Part shown: positions 1 through 8,457 of the stretch, one piece after another | Numbering within the stretch: the first letter of the stretch is position 1 | Layout: every line of letters begins with the position of its first letter | Assembly: GCA_013823945.1 (NCBI GenBank) | Contig: PNMZ01000001.1 | Span: forward strand, 372,001-436,000 | Origin: a bacterium | Lineage (GTDB): Bacteria > Armatimonadota > Fimbriimonadia > Fimbriimonadales > Fimbriimonadaceae | Direction of reading: 5' to 3' | Length of the DNA stretch: 64,000 bases | Translations under genes and position numbers: made by a program | Notes under the pieces: model-generated | What the model saw: only the letters and a program-made list of their open reading frames with translations | Database searches by the model: none | Told to the model about the DNA's origin: nothing

Positions 1-712
1 TCGCATAAGCCTCCGCATGACGCGGATCAAGTCGAATCGCGGTTCGGAACGTCTCCTCTGCGTGAGAAATCTGCCCCAACGCCGCTAGCGACTTACCCAA
101 AACGTTGTAAGCCGGAACGTAATTCTTGTTAATCATCAGCGCCGAGTGGCAAGCCGACATCGCTTCTTCAAATTCACCTAACTTGTAGTGACATTTGGCC
201 AACTCCGTGTACGCCTGAGCGTGTGAAGGATCAAACCCGACTGCCTTCCGAAAATATTGCGCCGCATTCATCCACTCTTTGAGCGAAGCGTAAAGCTGGG
301 CAAGGTGGTAATGAGTATCACTGAGCGATGGGTTCAAATCTAACGCTCGGTGGAACGCATCCATAGCCTCCTCCGGCTTACCTGCACCTGTGAGTGCCGA
401 ACCCAGATTCGACCAAGCCTCGGCATATTCAGGATGAGCCGAAGTCAGTCGCTGCAAGAGGCTAACTGCCTCATCATATTCCTTATGTCCCAATCGAACC
501 GTTGATAGCAAAAACAAAGCATCAGGATTTTCCGGATCCGTCGCCAATACCTTTTCATAAATTGGCTCCGCCATATGGAGCCTGTGTTCACGCTGATGTG
601 ACAACCCTTCCTGAATCTGAACCGTAAACGGTGAACCAACCGTTCGGAGCGTGTACTCTTTCGTCAAGTCACGCGCAGATCGATCAGCTGTCTTCCTCAG
701 GAACCTATTCAT
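1..712 (-). CDS. TPR-repeat protein, C-terminus cut by window edge
   Basis: The reading frame is open from an ATG at 712 to the window edge, giving 237 residues without a stop. From about residue 50 the sequence is a run of tetratricopeptide repeats of about 34 residues. Signature blocks include AEAWSNLGSALTGAGKPEEA, ALDLNPSLSDTHYHLAQLYA and AYNVLGKSLAALGQISHAEE. Each has the usual small/aromatic spacing and the D/NP turn between units. TPR arrays are scaffolds for protein-protein contacts. The first 48 residues are not TPR-like and show no clear signal peptide. A catalytic or other domain could lie in the missing C-terminal part, so no specific function is assigned. The gene is separated from the next minus-strand gene by about 120 bases with no obvious signal. 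Confidence 0.85.
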   Translation of the reverse strand, partial: MNRFLRKTADRSARDLTKEYTLRTVGSPFTVQIQEGLSHQREHRLHMAEPIYEKVLATDPENPDALFLLSTVRLGHKEYDEAVSLLQRLTSAHPEYAEAWSNLGSALTGAGKPEEAMDAFHRALDLNPSLSDTHYHLAQLYASLKEWMNAAQYFRKAVGFDPSHAQAYTELAKCHYKLGEFEEAMSACHSALMINKNYVPAYNVLGKSLAALGQISHAEETFRTAIRLDPRHAEAYA

Positions 713-833
713 GAACACTCCGGACAAGTTCAATCCTCTTGCCCAGTATTTCTATCGGGGACTACTTGAGGTTTTTGCAGTCAAAATCTAAAAAATTCAT
801 CCGCATTTTTACTGGGGTCGCCCGGACAAATAA

Positions 834-1430
834 TCACCGCACGATTTTCTCCGTAATCTTACGAATCCACTCCTTTCGCAATCGAGCATTGCCCCAGTGC
901 GTTGACTTGACTCGGGGCTCCACCTGAAGCCGCACCAACTTCCCCCCGACTTCCGCATCAACTGCCACCCAGCCCCCCAATCCTAAGAGAGAGTGTATGT
1001 TTGCACGCTTGCCTACCCTTGTAATCGCCGAATAAGGCAATGAAACGTGATGAACCTCCCCAAAAAACTCGAGTTCCTCATCCCGAAACACTAAGAATCC
1101 TAAATCCTCGTGCGGATCAAGTAATCCGTATTTCCCCGGACGACTAAACCCAGCGAAAAATCGCTCTGACTGATCATATTCGTACTCATCCTTGAACCGC
1201 ATCTCAATGGCATGGCGCAAGCCCCGATTGCCGAACAATCCCAGAAAATTCACCCCCACCCATCCCACAACAAAAAAAGCAATCCCAAGCAAAACTCCCT
1301 TTGGGGTGACGCCAAATCGAACAATCTCCTGAACCGATAACCCCAAAAGCGGAAACGAAAGCAGAACCGGAATCAAATTTCCCGGAATTTGCCGCGCCAA
1401 ACTCCAAACCCGCTTCCGTTCCGAAGGCAT
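834..1430 (-). CDS. Small two-helix membrane protein of unknown function
   Basis: A 198-residue protein that I do not recognise. Two hydrophobic stretches, roughly residues 14-36 and 44-66, look like a transmembrane hairpin. They are followed by a soluble C-terminal domain of about 130 residues rich in charged and beta-prone sequence. The soluble part (FRDEELEFFGEVHHVSLPYS, then IHSLLGLGGWVAVDAEVGG) resembles membrane-tethered PH-like or YdbS-type domains, but this is only a resemblance. The ATG at 1430 lies 15 bases from the start of the divergent helicase gene, so the two transcription units share a very short promoter region or have promoters inside each other. Confidence 0.6.
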   Translation of the reverse strand: MPSERKRVWSLARQIPGNLIPVLLSFPLLGLSVQEIVRFGVTPKGVLLGIAFFVVGWVGVNFLGLFGNRGLRHAIEMRFKDEYEYDQSERFFAGFSRPGKYGLLDPHEDLGFLVFRDEELEFFGEVHHVSLPYSAITRVGKRANIHSLLGLGGWVAVDAEVGGKLVRLQVEPRVKSTHWGNARLRKEWIRKITEKIVR

Positions 1431-1445
1431 AATGATTATTCAACT

Positions 1446-4328
1446 ATGGCAGATCGAAGACCTCAGGTGGTCATCGTGCCTCCCGGAGGCGCGGGCCTCC
1501 ATGCCGCCATCAATAAGCTTGTAACTCACGAAACTGTCGTCACCGCCCTCGAGGATAGTGCCCTCCACAGTGCCAAGCAAATGCTCGGAGATCGAGAGAT
1601 CGAAGAATATCTTCCGTTCGGCTCATGCGTCGGAAGATTCGCTGCCATGTGCGGAGATACCGGCTTTCCGCGCCTCACTGGCCCTCAAAGCTTTCATCTC
1701 ATCCAGCGTTCCGCTAGCGAACTTCATTTCGACAATGTCCTGTCCGCCGCCGCTTTCTCTCTCGGACTCGCCAAAAACCTCGCCCGAACCCTGACCGAAC
1801 TGCGTTACCACGGATTCCGCCCCGATGATCTCCGTCAATCTGCCGAAAAAACCGCCGACCATATCTCTGCCGAGCGGTTCAAATCTCTCGCCGAACTGAT
1901 CGAGATTTACGAAGCCCAGTGTCACACTCATGGTCGAGAATTTGCATCCGAAAGAGCCGAATTTTGCATCAGCCAATCCGAACCTCGCCATTTCACCTTC
2001 CGACATCTCATCATCATCGTTTCCGGCGATCGTAGCCCCATCTATGACCAATGGATTCAATGGGTCGCCTCGCAAGGTATTCGAGTGGACTGCATTGTCG
2101 CTGCGTGGCCAGGCGATAATTCTCCCTTTCAGTACGAACTCACTTGGGCAGATCAGCTTGGCGATGTTACTGACTGGACAACTGAACTTTCCCAAAACGA
2201 AAGCTGGACACAACACCTATTCCATCGTCCATCAAGAAACATCCCTGATTGTCCCGTCACCGCAAGACATTTCACCATGGGCGATATGCTCAGCGAATGC
2301 GAATGGATCGTGCGGGAGATTCAATCACTCCTCCGATCCGGCACTGAACCGGGTCAAATTGGCATCTTCATTCGGGGAGCTACCGATACCATTCCCCTCT
2401 TGAACACCGCCGCCGAACGGTTCGGCCTTCTGCTCACCGGGACTCGATCCGCCCCTCTTCACTCCAATGGGTTTGTTGCCGCCACGCTCGAACTCCTCCG
2501 GGCATTCGCCAGCCCAGATATCCGCAACCTCCGTTTCGCATTTGGCAATAGCTATTTCGGCATTCCTCCTCAAGACTACGACGACCTCGTTAAATCTCTC
2601 TACGCGATCCAAGCCAACCATCCCGAACCTTGGATCGAACTCATGGGAGTACTCAGCGAGAACCCAGAATTCAACTGGATCAACCACCTCTTGGAATGGC
2701 GCAAAAATGCATCTGAATCCCCTAAAACCCTCAGCTACTGGGCCGAGAATATCCACACAATTTGGTCAGATACGCCAATTCTGGACAATGCAATCTCCGG
2801 GCCAACCACGGCAATTCGACGAGACCAACACGCCTGGACCGTCATGCAACGGACTATCCGCGACGCCGCGCTATCTTACAACAACGACTTCACAATTGAC
2901 TTATCCCACTTCGTTTCACTCGCAGAAACAATTTGGAAAGAAGAAGTCGTCATCTGGGAAGCCGACCCCGGACATATCCGCCTCTGTACCAATCCCAATC
3001 AATTAGTCGGATTTGAACACGTTTTTTGCCTCCAAATGCTGGAAGGATCCCTTCCTCGCCGCCGACGTCAAGATCCCGTACTCGACGATTTCGACCGCCA
3101 AATCCTTAACGAATCATTGCCTGACCACCCGCCCCTTCCCTACTCAACCATTACGTCTGCCAGAGAGCGCGCCCTTTTCACCACCCTTGCTGCATCCGCG
3201 CAAAAATCTATCACGTTCTCTCACGCAGATGCCGGCGAGGAACGCGACAATATCGCCACGTTTTACTTGGAAGAAGTGAAGTCGCTCATCCCAACTCGCT
3301 CCCACACCTTTAAGAGATCAGAACTGACTCCACCTGCTCCCGACTGCCAAACCTGGCCTGATCGAACACTTCGCGATGCTTTGGATTCTCCGCGCACCGA
3401 ATTCACGCCCCCGGAACTCACCACCGAAGTCGCCCAAGCCGCCGCCCGTCCAGATTTCAGCAAGGCAATCTCGATTCAGCAACTCGCACAAGCCGCCGCA
3501 TGCCCATTCCGATCAGTTTTCAACCATCAGGTGATATACAAAGCTCCCGACCGGAGCATTCCCATCGCTATTATGCGGACGCTTCCAAAGAAAGCCCAGC
3601 TAATCCATCAGCCGTCCGCCACCGCCGCCCGAGAAACTCTCATGGCCCTCGCCAAGTCAGAGCTCGAAGAACATCTCCACCGCCTAGACGAGTGGGAGCA
3701 AATCCTCTACCAAGACACAATTGATCGTGTTGTTCAAGGCTGGATCACACGCGAGTTTGAATCGCGTCAACTCTTAAACCTCGAATCTTACCAACTGGTT
3801 GACAACTTCGTTCCTCGCTCTGAGCTCAAAGGCGACCCAAACATCCAACTCAAGTTTCACCTCGATGCCCTCTACCAAAAGGGGCCGAACAAAATCGGAT
3901 TCCTCTACAGCGGATATATCCCTCGCTACCTCTCCAACAAGGACGATATCGAAAACGCCCTCCTGTCAACGCTCATGCTCTACGCTCTGGACCGCCAAAA
4001 CCAAGACAACGTTGCCATTCTCGTTGATTCGCTCGAAGGGGATCGTGCCCTCCTCACCAAACGAGCGAAAATTGACTGGCTAGCCAACTCAACTTACGGC
4101 ACTTCGATTTTCCACTCGCCTCTCGAATCCAAAAACCCCGAATACCAGTCCTCATCAATTCTCGACTCCCTGCAATCAGAAATCAATCGGGCCCAAATCG
4201 CCATCCGCAAAGCTACCGCCATTCCCCAAAATGGTGACCACTGCGCCCGCTGCGCCCTCGGTGACCTCTGTCGCACCCACAACGAATTCGGTGAAATCCA
4301 ATCCATATTTGATGAGGCCCAGCCATGA
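1446..4328 (+). CDS. addB: AddB-like helicase-nuclease subunit with Fe-S cysteines and a doubtful nuclease site
   Basis: This is a 960-residue protein if translation starts at the ATG at 1446, which begins MADRRPQVVIVPPGGAG. An in-frame start at 1389 would overlap the divergent gene. Length, position and C-terminus match AddB, the partner of AddA in double-strand-break processing. The C-terminal domain keeps the iron-sulfur ligands: one Cys in AAACPFRSVF (about residue 686) and CARCALGDLC near residue 933. Two features are degenerate. The N-terminal segment where AddB often carries a Walker A motif reads PPGGAGLHAAI. The PD-(D/E)XK segment expected to read like IDRID...DYK reads FHLDALYQKG...GFLYSG, so the D-x-K pair is not visible. 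A structural Fe-S domain without active nuclease is therefore likely. The stop overlaps the next start as ATGA, so both subunits are probably translated together. Confidence 0.8.
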   Translation: MADRRPQVVIVPPGGAGLHAAINKLVTHETVVTALEDSALHSAKQMLGDREIEEYLPFGSCVGRFAAMCGDTGFPRLTGPQSFHLIQRSASELHFDNVLSAAAFSLGLAKNLARTLTELRYHGFRPDDLRQSAEKTADHISAERFKSLAELIEIYEAQCHTHGREFASERAEFCISQSEPRHFTFRHLIIIVSGDRSPIYDQWIQWVASQGIRVDCIVAAWPGDNSPFQYELTWADQLGDVTDWTTELSQNESWTQHLFHRPSRNIPDCPVTARHFTMGDMLSECEWIVREIQSLLRSGTEPGQIGIFIRGATDTIPLLNTAAERFGLLLTGTRSAPLHSNGFVAATLELLRAFASPDIRNLRFAFGNSYFGIPPQDYDDLVKSLYAIQANHPEPWIELMGVLSENPEFNWINHLLEWRKNASESPKTLSYWAENIHTIWSDTPILDNAISGPTTAIRRDQHAWTVMQRTIRDAALSYNNDFTIDLSHFVSLAETIWKEEVVIWEADPGHIRLCTNPNQLVGFEHVFCLQMLEGSLPRRRRQDPVLDDFDRQILNESLPDHPPLPYSTITSARERALFTTLAASAQKSITFSHADAGEERDNIATFYLEEVKSLIPTRSHTFKRSELTPPAPDCQTWPDRTLRDALDSPRTEFTPPELTTEVAQAAARPDFSKAISIQQLAQAAACPFRSVFNHQVIYKAPDRSIPIAIMRTLPKKAQLIHQPSATAARETLMALAKSELEEHLHRLDEWEQILYQDTIDRVVQGWITREFESRQLLNLESYQLVDNFVPRSELKGDPNIQLKFHLDALYQKGPNKIGFLYSGYIPRYLSNKDDIENALLSTLMLYALDRQNQDNVAILVDSLEGDRALLTKRAKIDWLANSTYGTSIFHSPLESKNPEYQSSSILDSLQSEINRAQIAIRKATAIPQNGDHCARCALGDLCRTHNEFGEIQSIFDEAQP

Positions 4329-6577
4329 GCCTCACTTGGAACCCTGAACAAGCAAAAGCGATTGCCAGCCCGCTCAACCACTTGGTCATTATTGCAAGTG
4401 CCGGTGCAGGGAAGACGGAAGTCATCGTCCAGCGCTACCTCCGCTATGTCACCGAGCATGGATTCTCGCCCAGCCAAATCCTCGCCGTCACCTACACATA
4501 CCGCGCCGCGGCCAGCATGAAGCAGCGCATTTGCCGTATCCTTCGTGATCAAGAACTCTACGATGCCGCACAAGAAGCAGAAACCGGCCCGATCCAGACA
4601 ATCCACAGCTTTTATGAACGCATACTCCGCGAGAATTCCGTTTGGTCGGGCCTCAACCCAGACTTCGAAATCGTCTCGGAGTCAGAAGCTGATCGCCTCT
4701 GGGATCTCTCTCTCCGATTAGCCCTCACTCAACCCGAAGCCGATCAGCCCGAAGTCAAAAAGTACCGCCAGCAAACCGCCGGAAAGCGAAGATGGAAAGG
4801 CATCCTTGATCTCGACACCCTCCTCCGCTCCCAAGTCGTCCATGACATCATTCAACCTGCGAGAAGTCAGGGGCTAACTTACGCAGAACTTGAAGAGTCG
4901 TTCACCACGATTGAACAGGTCAACCTAATGGTTGCCAAAATCATAAGTGATCCCGCTTGGCCAACCGACCCAACTCTGACCATCGGTGCTAAAGCTCAGC
5001 ACTATTCTAAACCATCAAAAGAACATCTCGTCGGCAATCAGCTCGATGTCGAAGTCGATCTGTTCCTCGGACTGATGCGTCTCGCCGTTCAAACATGGCA
5101 CAACTACGAAACCGAACTCGCCAAAAGAAGCCAACTTGATTTTTCAATGCTGGAGCAGCGTGCTCTCAACCTCTTGGATGAAAACCCCACGCTAGCGTCC
5201 AGAATCCGCCACCAGTTCCAAGTCATCCTGCTGGACGAATCCCAAGACGCCAATCACAACCAGTTCCGGTTCCTCAAGTCACTCAGTCTCAACCACTCCC
5301 TGAGCGTCGGCGACCAAAAGCAATCCATCTACGGATTCCGAGGCTCCGCTCTTCAAGAATTTGAGCGGCAAATTGACGATAACACGATCAAACTCGAACT
5401 GAATTACCGCTCCCAACCTGGCATCATTAATTTCGTCAATCACCTCTTCCACAACCAATGGGGTAACCAATACGACCCCATGAACCCAGGAAAGCACGCG
5501 CCAATCAACCCTCTTGATTTCTCCGGAGTTGAACTTCTCGAATCAGAATCCACCACCGCCGCTTCCCGAACCGCAAACTTCATCCACCAAATGATTAAGG
5601 AAGGAACCAAGCTTCAGGATATTGTCATTCTTACGCAAGGCCGACGGGCAATGGGGCAAATCCAATCCCTTCTCACTGCAAAAGATATCCCCACGGAAGC
5701 CGCTGGCACCACCGACTCTCTCTTCACCCGAATGGAAGCCCGCGACATGGCGAATCTCCTCACATGCTGCGTCCATCCAACGAGCGATTACTACCTCGCG
5801 TGCCTCCTGCATAGTCCCTATGTCGGTCTGAGTCTCGACTCCATCATTCTCCTCGGTCAATCACAAAATATCTTCGACCAATTGGCTGAATTCGACTACC
5901 CCATGGACTCTGACAAGTCCAAGATTCAAGAATTTTTGAGCTGGTTCACCGAGATCCGCGCCTTTTGCGACCGATTCAGTGCATACGAAATCATCAATCA
6001 AGCCCTCAAGCGCTCTACATATCTCGCCAATCTAGGCACAAAAACTGGCGGTGAACAAAACATCGCCAATGCCCGCAAACTCCTCGTGCTCGCAACTCGA
6101 AATCCCGAACTTACCCCTCTTCAACTCGCCGACCGCTTCCGGCATCTCCAAGCCGTTGCTCAGCGCGAACCTCTCGCCCCTCTCCACGATCCGGACGCCG
6201 AAGTTGTCCGCCTCATGACAATCCACAAATCAAAGGGGTTAGAATTCCCCAACGTCATCGTCCACGGACACGACCTCAACGACTACAAAAGAAACCAAGA
6301 CATCACCACCGACTTTCGTAACCAAGCTGCATTCACCAAATTCAAGGGGAAAAATGTCATTCACGATCAGCTCAAAGAACGTCTGCACCAAGCTGAAATG
6401 GCCGAGAAGATGCGCCTCCTCTATGTTGCCTGCACACGCGCCGAATCACGCCTGATTCTCGGCATTCGCCCACCGAATTCAAAAGCAAAGAACAATCTCC
6501 TCACGCAACTCCTCCTAAAGCCCCTGCCGCGGAGCGACTATGCTCAACATAACGTCCGACTCCACCCCGCTCCTTAA
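4325..6577 (+). CDS. addA: UvrD/AddA-type superfamily 1 helicase lacking a C-terminal nuclease
   Basis: This 750-residue superfamily 1A helicase carries Walker A (ASAGAGKT, residues 24-31), motif Ia (AVTYTYRAAASMKQR), Walker B (LLDESQD, about residue 302), motif III (VGDQKQSIYGFRGS), motif IV (LELNYRS), motif V (TIHKSKGLEFPNVIV, about residue 632) and motif VI (LLYVACTRAESRL, about residue 695). It should be an ATP-driven 3'-5' DNA translocase. Canonical AddA proteins are about 1200 residues and end in a RecB-family nuclease. This one stops about 40 residues after motif VI, so that domain is absent. It overlaps the AddB-like gene by four bases. Together they resemble a recombination helicase pair from which nuclease activity may have been lost, or is supplied by another protein. 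Confidence 0.85.
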   Translation: MSLTWNPEQAKAIASPLNHLVIIASAGAGKTEVIVQRYLRYVTEHGFSPSQILAVTYTYRAAASMKQRICRILRDQELYDAAQEAETGPIQTIHSFYERILRENSVWSGLNPDFEIVSESEADRLWDLSLRLALTQPEADQPEVKKYRQQTAGKRRWKGILDLDTLLRSQVVHDIIQPARSQGLTYAELEESFTTIEQVNLMVAKIISDPAWPTDPTLTIGAKAQHYSKPSKEHLVGNQLDVEVDLFLGLMRLAVQTWHNYETELAKRSQLDFSMLEQRALNLLDENPTLASRIRHQFQVILLDESQDANHNQFRFLKSLSLNHSLSVGDQKQSIYGFRGSALQEFERQIDDNTIKLELNYRSQPGIINFVNHLFHNQWGNQYDPMNPGKHAPINPLDFSGVELLESESTTAASRTANFIHQMIKEGTKLQDIVILTQGRRAMGQIQSLLTAKDIPTEAAGTTDSLFTRMEARDMANLLTCCVHPTSDYYLACLLHSPYVGLSLDSIILLGQSQNIFDQLAEFDYPMDSDKSKIQEFLSWFTEIRAFCDRFSAYEIINQALKRSTYLANLGTKTGGEQNIANARKLLVLATRNPELTPLQLADRFRHLQAVAQREPLAPLHDPDAEVVRLMTIHKSKGLEFPNVIVHGHDLNDYKRNQDITTDFRNQAAFTKFKGKNVIHDQLKERLHQAEMAEKMRLLYVACTRAESRLILGIRPPNSKAKNNLLTQLLLKPLPRSDYAQHNVRLHPAP

Positions 6578-6594
6578 TCGGTAAACTCTCCCCA

Positions 6595-7470
6595 ATGCCA
6601 AATCGCCTTGATCATTTTCAGGTTGCATGTCTTCAAACCAAACCGATCAAAGGTGACCTCGACGCAACTCTTAACCATTTGGCTGAATCAATCCGCCAAG
6701 CCGCCGACGAAGGAGCCGACCTTGTTGTCCTCCCCGAGTCTGCCCCCACCGGATATGTATTGGAAGGCGGAGTCAACTCCCTCGCTCTCACTGCCCAAGA
6801 ACTCAATGATCACCTCAGCCAGCGCCTCCAAAACCTCCCCAAACCCCTGGACATCGCCATCGGCTATTACGAGTCAAGCTCAGTGCGGCCATACAATTCT
6901 GCGGCCTACATCTCGATAGAAGAAAACCGGGCCACTCTCCTCCACAACTACCGTAAGTTCTTTCTCCCCACATACGGCGTCTTCGATGAACACCGATTCC
7001 ATGAGCCAGGTGCCGAACTTGGCATTGTCGAGACGCGGTTCGGACGAATCGGTCTGCTCATTTGTGAAGATATCTGGCATTCAATCCTCCCGACTCTTCT
7101 CACCGTTGCTGGCGCCGAGCTCATCGTAGTCCACTCCGCAAGTCCCGCCCGAGAATTCCAATCCGACAAACCCGGCAATTTGATCCGATACGACAATATG
7201 ATCCAAAGCCTCTGCTCTGAGCACGGCGTTTTCTGCGCAATGGCCATGCTCGCCGGATTTGAAGGTGGCAAAGGCTTAACTGGAGGATCACAAATCGTAA
7301 GCCCGCTGGGAGACTGCCTCGTCCAAGCCAAAAACTTTGGCGAACAAATCATCATCACTGAGGTTGACCTCCGGCTGGTTGAGCAAGCTCGGTCAAATAC
7401 TCCCCTCGCCGCAGATCTCAAAGAACGGTGGCGCGACATCGTCCGCATTGCCATGCAACTGGAAAAATAG
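6595..7470 (+). CDS. Carbon-nitrogen hydrolase (nitrilase superfamily), NadE-glutaminase-like
   Basis: A complete 291-residue single-domain nitrilase-superfamily amidase. The Glu-Lys-Cys triad is visible as E48 (VVLPES), K121 (NYRKFFLPTYGVFDEHRF) and C157 (GLLICEDIW). The wording around Lys and Cys is closest to the glutaminase domain of glutamine-dependent NAD synthetase, but no synthetase domain follows. The protein could be a stand-alone amidase or a glutaminase partner for a separate NadE; substrate cannot be read from sequence. It starts 17 bases after the helicase gene without a Shine-Dalgarno sequence. TAAACT at 6582-6587 lies seven bases before the ATG, consistent with a leaderless transcript of its own. 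Confidence 0.85.
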   Translation: MPNRLDHFQVACLQTKPIKGDLDATLNHLAESIRQAADEGADLVVLPESAPTGYVLEGGVNSLALTAQELNDHLSQRLQNLPKPLDIAIGYYESSSVRPYNSAAYISIEENRATLLHNYRKFFLPTYGVFDEHRFHEPGAELGIVETRFGRIGLLICEDIWHSILPTLLTVAGAELIVVHSASPAREFQSDKPGNLIRYDNMIQSLCSEHGVFCAMAMLAGFEGGKGLTGGSQIVSPLGDCLVQAKNFGEQIIITEVDLRLVEQARSNTPLAADLKERWRDIVRIAMQLEK

Positions 7471-7473
7471 AAA

Positions 7474-7498
7474 TCCCCCAGCTCATCGAGCCAGGGGA
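7474..7498. terminator. Bidirectional hairpin between convergent genes
   Basis: An imperfect inverted repeat of 11 bases per arm with a three-base loop and two central mismatches lies between the nitrilase and rplA stops. On the minus strand it is followed by a T-rich run (complement of the A-rich 7463-7473), so it fits best as the rplA terminator. Confidence 0.6.
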
Positions 7499-7521
7499 TA
7501 TGTCAATTCGAGAAAGCCCGA

Positions 7522-8247
7522 TTAGTGACCGGAGTCTTTGCTCGCCTGAACCGGATCCAATTTGAAACCCGGGCCCATTGTGCTGCTCATCGTCAACGTT
7601 TGCAAAAACCGGCCCTTACTGCTGCTCGGCTTAGCCTTGATGACCGCATCCAGCAACGTAACCACGTTTTCCTTCAATTGCTCGTTGCTGAAGCTGACTT
7701 TCCCAACCGGAACGTGAACAACGCCCGCTTTGTCAATTCGATACTCAACCCGCGCCGCGGATTTGATTTCCTTAACCGCTTGACCAACCGCATTGGTCAC
7801 CGTGCCATTCTTCTTGTTCGGAGTCTTGGGGCCGAGGAAGCGACCAATTTTCCCGATCTGCGGAGCCATATCGTCGGAAGCAACCATGACATCAAAGTCC
7901 TTCCAACCATCTTGGATTTTCTTGATCAAATCTTCATCACCAATGAAATCCGCGCCAGCTGCTTCGGCTTCCTTTGCCGCATCCCCTTTCGCCAAAACTG
8001 CAACCGATTTCTTCTTGCCCGTTCCATGTGGCAAATTCGTGATGCCTCGAACGTTTTGGTCGCTTTTGCGTGAATCAATCCCAAGCTTGATCGCGATGTC
8101 AACTGTTTCGTCAAATTTCGCACTCGCCTTGCTCTTCACTGCCGCGATTGCATCTTCAATCGTGTGCATCGTCTCAAGGTCAAGTCCCTTGGTGAGTTCC
8201 AAATAGCGCTGAGAATGCGCATCCTTCTTTTTAACTTTATTAGCCAT
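7522..8247 (-). CDS. rplA: 50S ribosomal protein L1
   Basis: A 241-residue ribosomal protein L1, which forms the mobile stalk of the large subunit near the E site and represses its own mRNA in many bacteria. Diagnostic blocks are KFDETVDIAIKLGIDSRKSD, VRGITNLPHGTGK, KIGRFLGPKTPNKKNGTVT and the C-terminal GRFLQTLTMSSTMGPG. The ATG at 8247 is chosen because the protein then opens MANKVKKK and has AGAGG a few bases upstream; an upstream in-frame start would add 15 implausible residues. L1 normally follows rplK. Here no rplK, rplJ or rplL is adjacent, and the gene stands alone between a convergent nitrilase and a divergent dehydrogenase. Confidence 0.97.
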   Translation of the reverse strand: MANKVKKKDAHSQRYLELTKGLDLETMHTIEDAIAAVKSKASAKFDETVDIAIKLGIDSRKSDQNVRGITNLPHGTGKKKSVAVLAKGDAAKEAEAAGADFIGDEDLIKKIQDGWKDFDVMVASDDMAPQIGKIGRFLGPKTPNKKNGTVTNAVGQAVKEIKSAARVEYRIDKAGVVHVPVGKVSFSNEQLKENVVTLLDAVIKAKPSSSKGRFLQTLTMSSTMGPGFKLDPVQASKDSGH

Positions 8248-8270
8248 GTCAGCCTCTGTGGTTCTAGATC

Positions 8271-8286
8271 GGCTGGCGCACCAGCC
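8271..8286 (-). promoter_or_regulatory. Perfect 6-bp hairpin in the rplA leader
   Basis: GGCTGG and CCAGCC pair perfectly around a four-base loop, about 24 bases upstream of the rplA start codon. L1 commonly binds a stem-loop in its own leader to repress translation, so this is a candidate operator. The full L1-binding consensus was not verified. Confidence 0.35.
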
Positions 8287-8457
8287 TCCCACGCTCGCGA
8301 ATAATACCCGCCCCCTATGTGCCCACCTCGGGTCCCGTAATTCGCCCTACACCACCGAGCCATCCCCCTGACCCGCTAGGTAACCTACCACCGTCACAAA
8401 AGTTAGCCGCCCGCACCCCTTGGCATGCAACGGCGCACCCTCAAGGAACACCACTAT

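Noticed and set aside
445-639. A 64-residue minus-strand frame.
   Set aside because: It is an alternative frame inside the TPR gene, whose own frame continues past the window edge.
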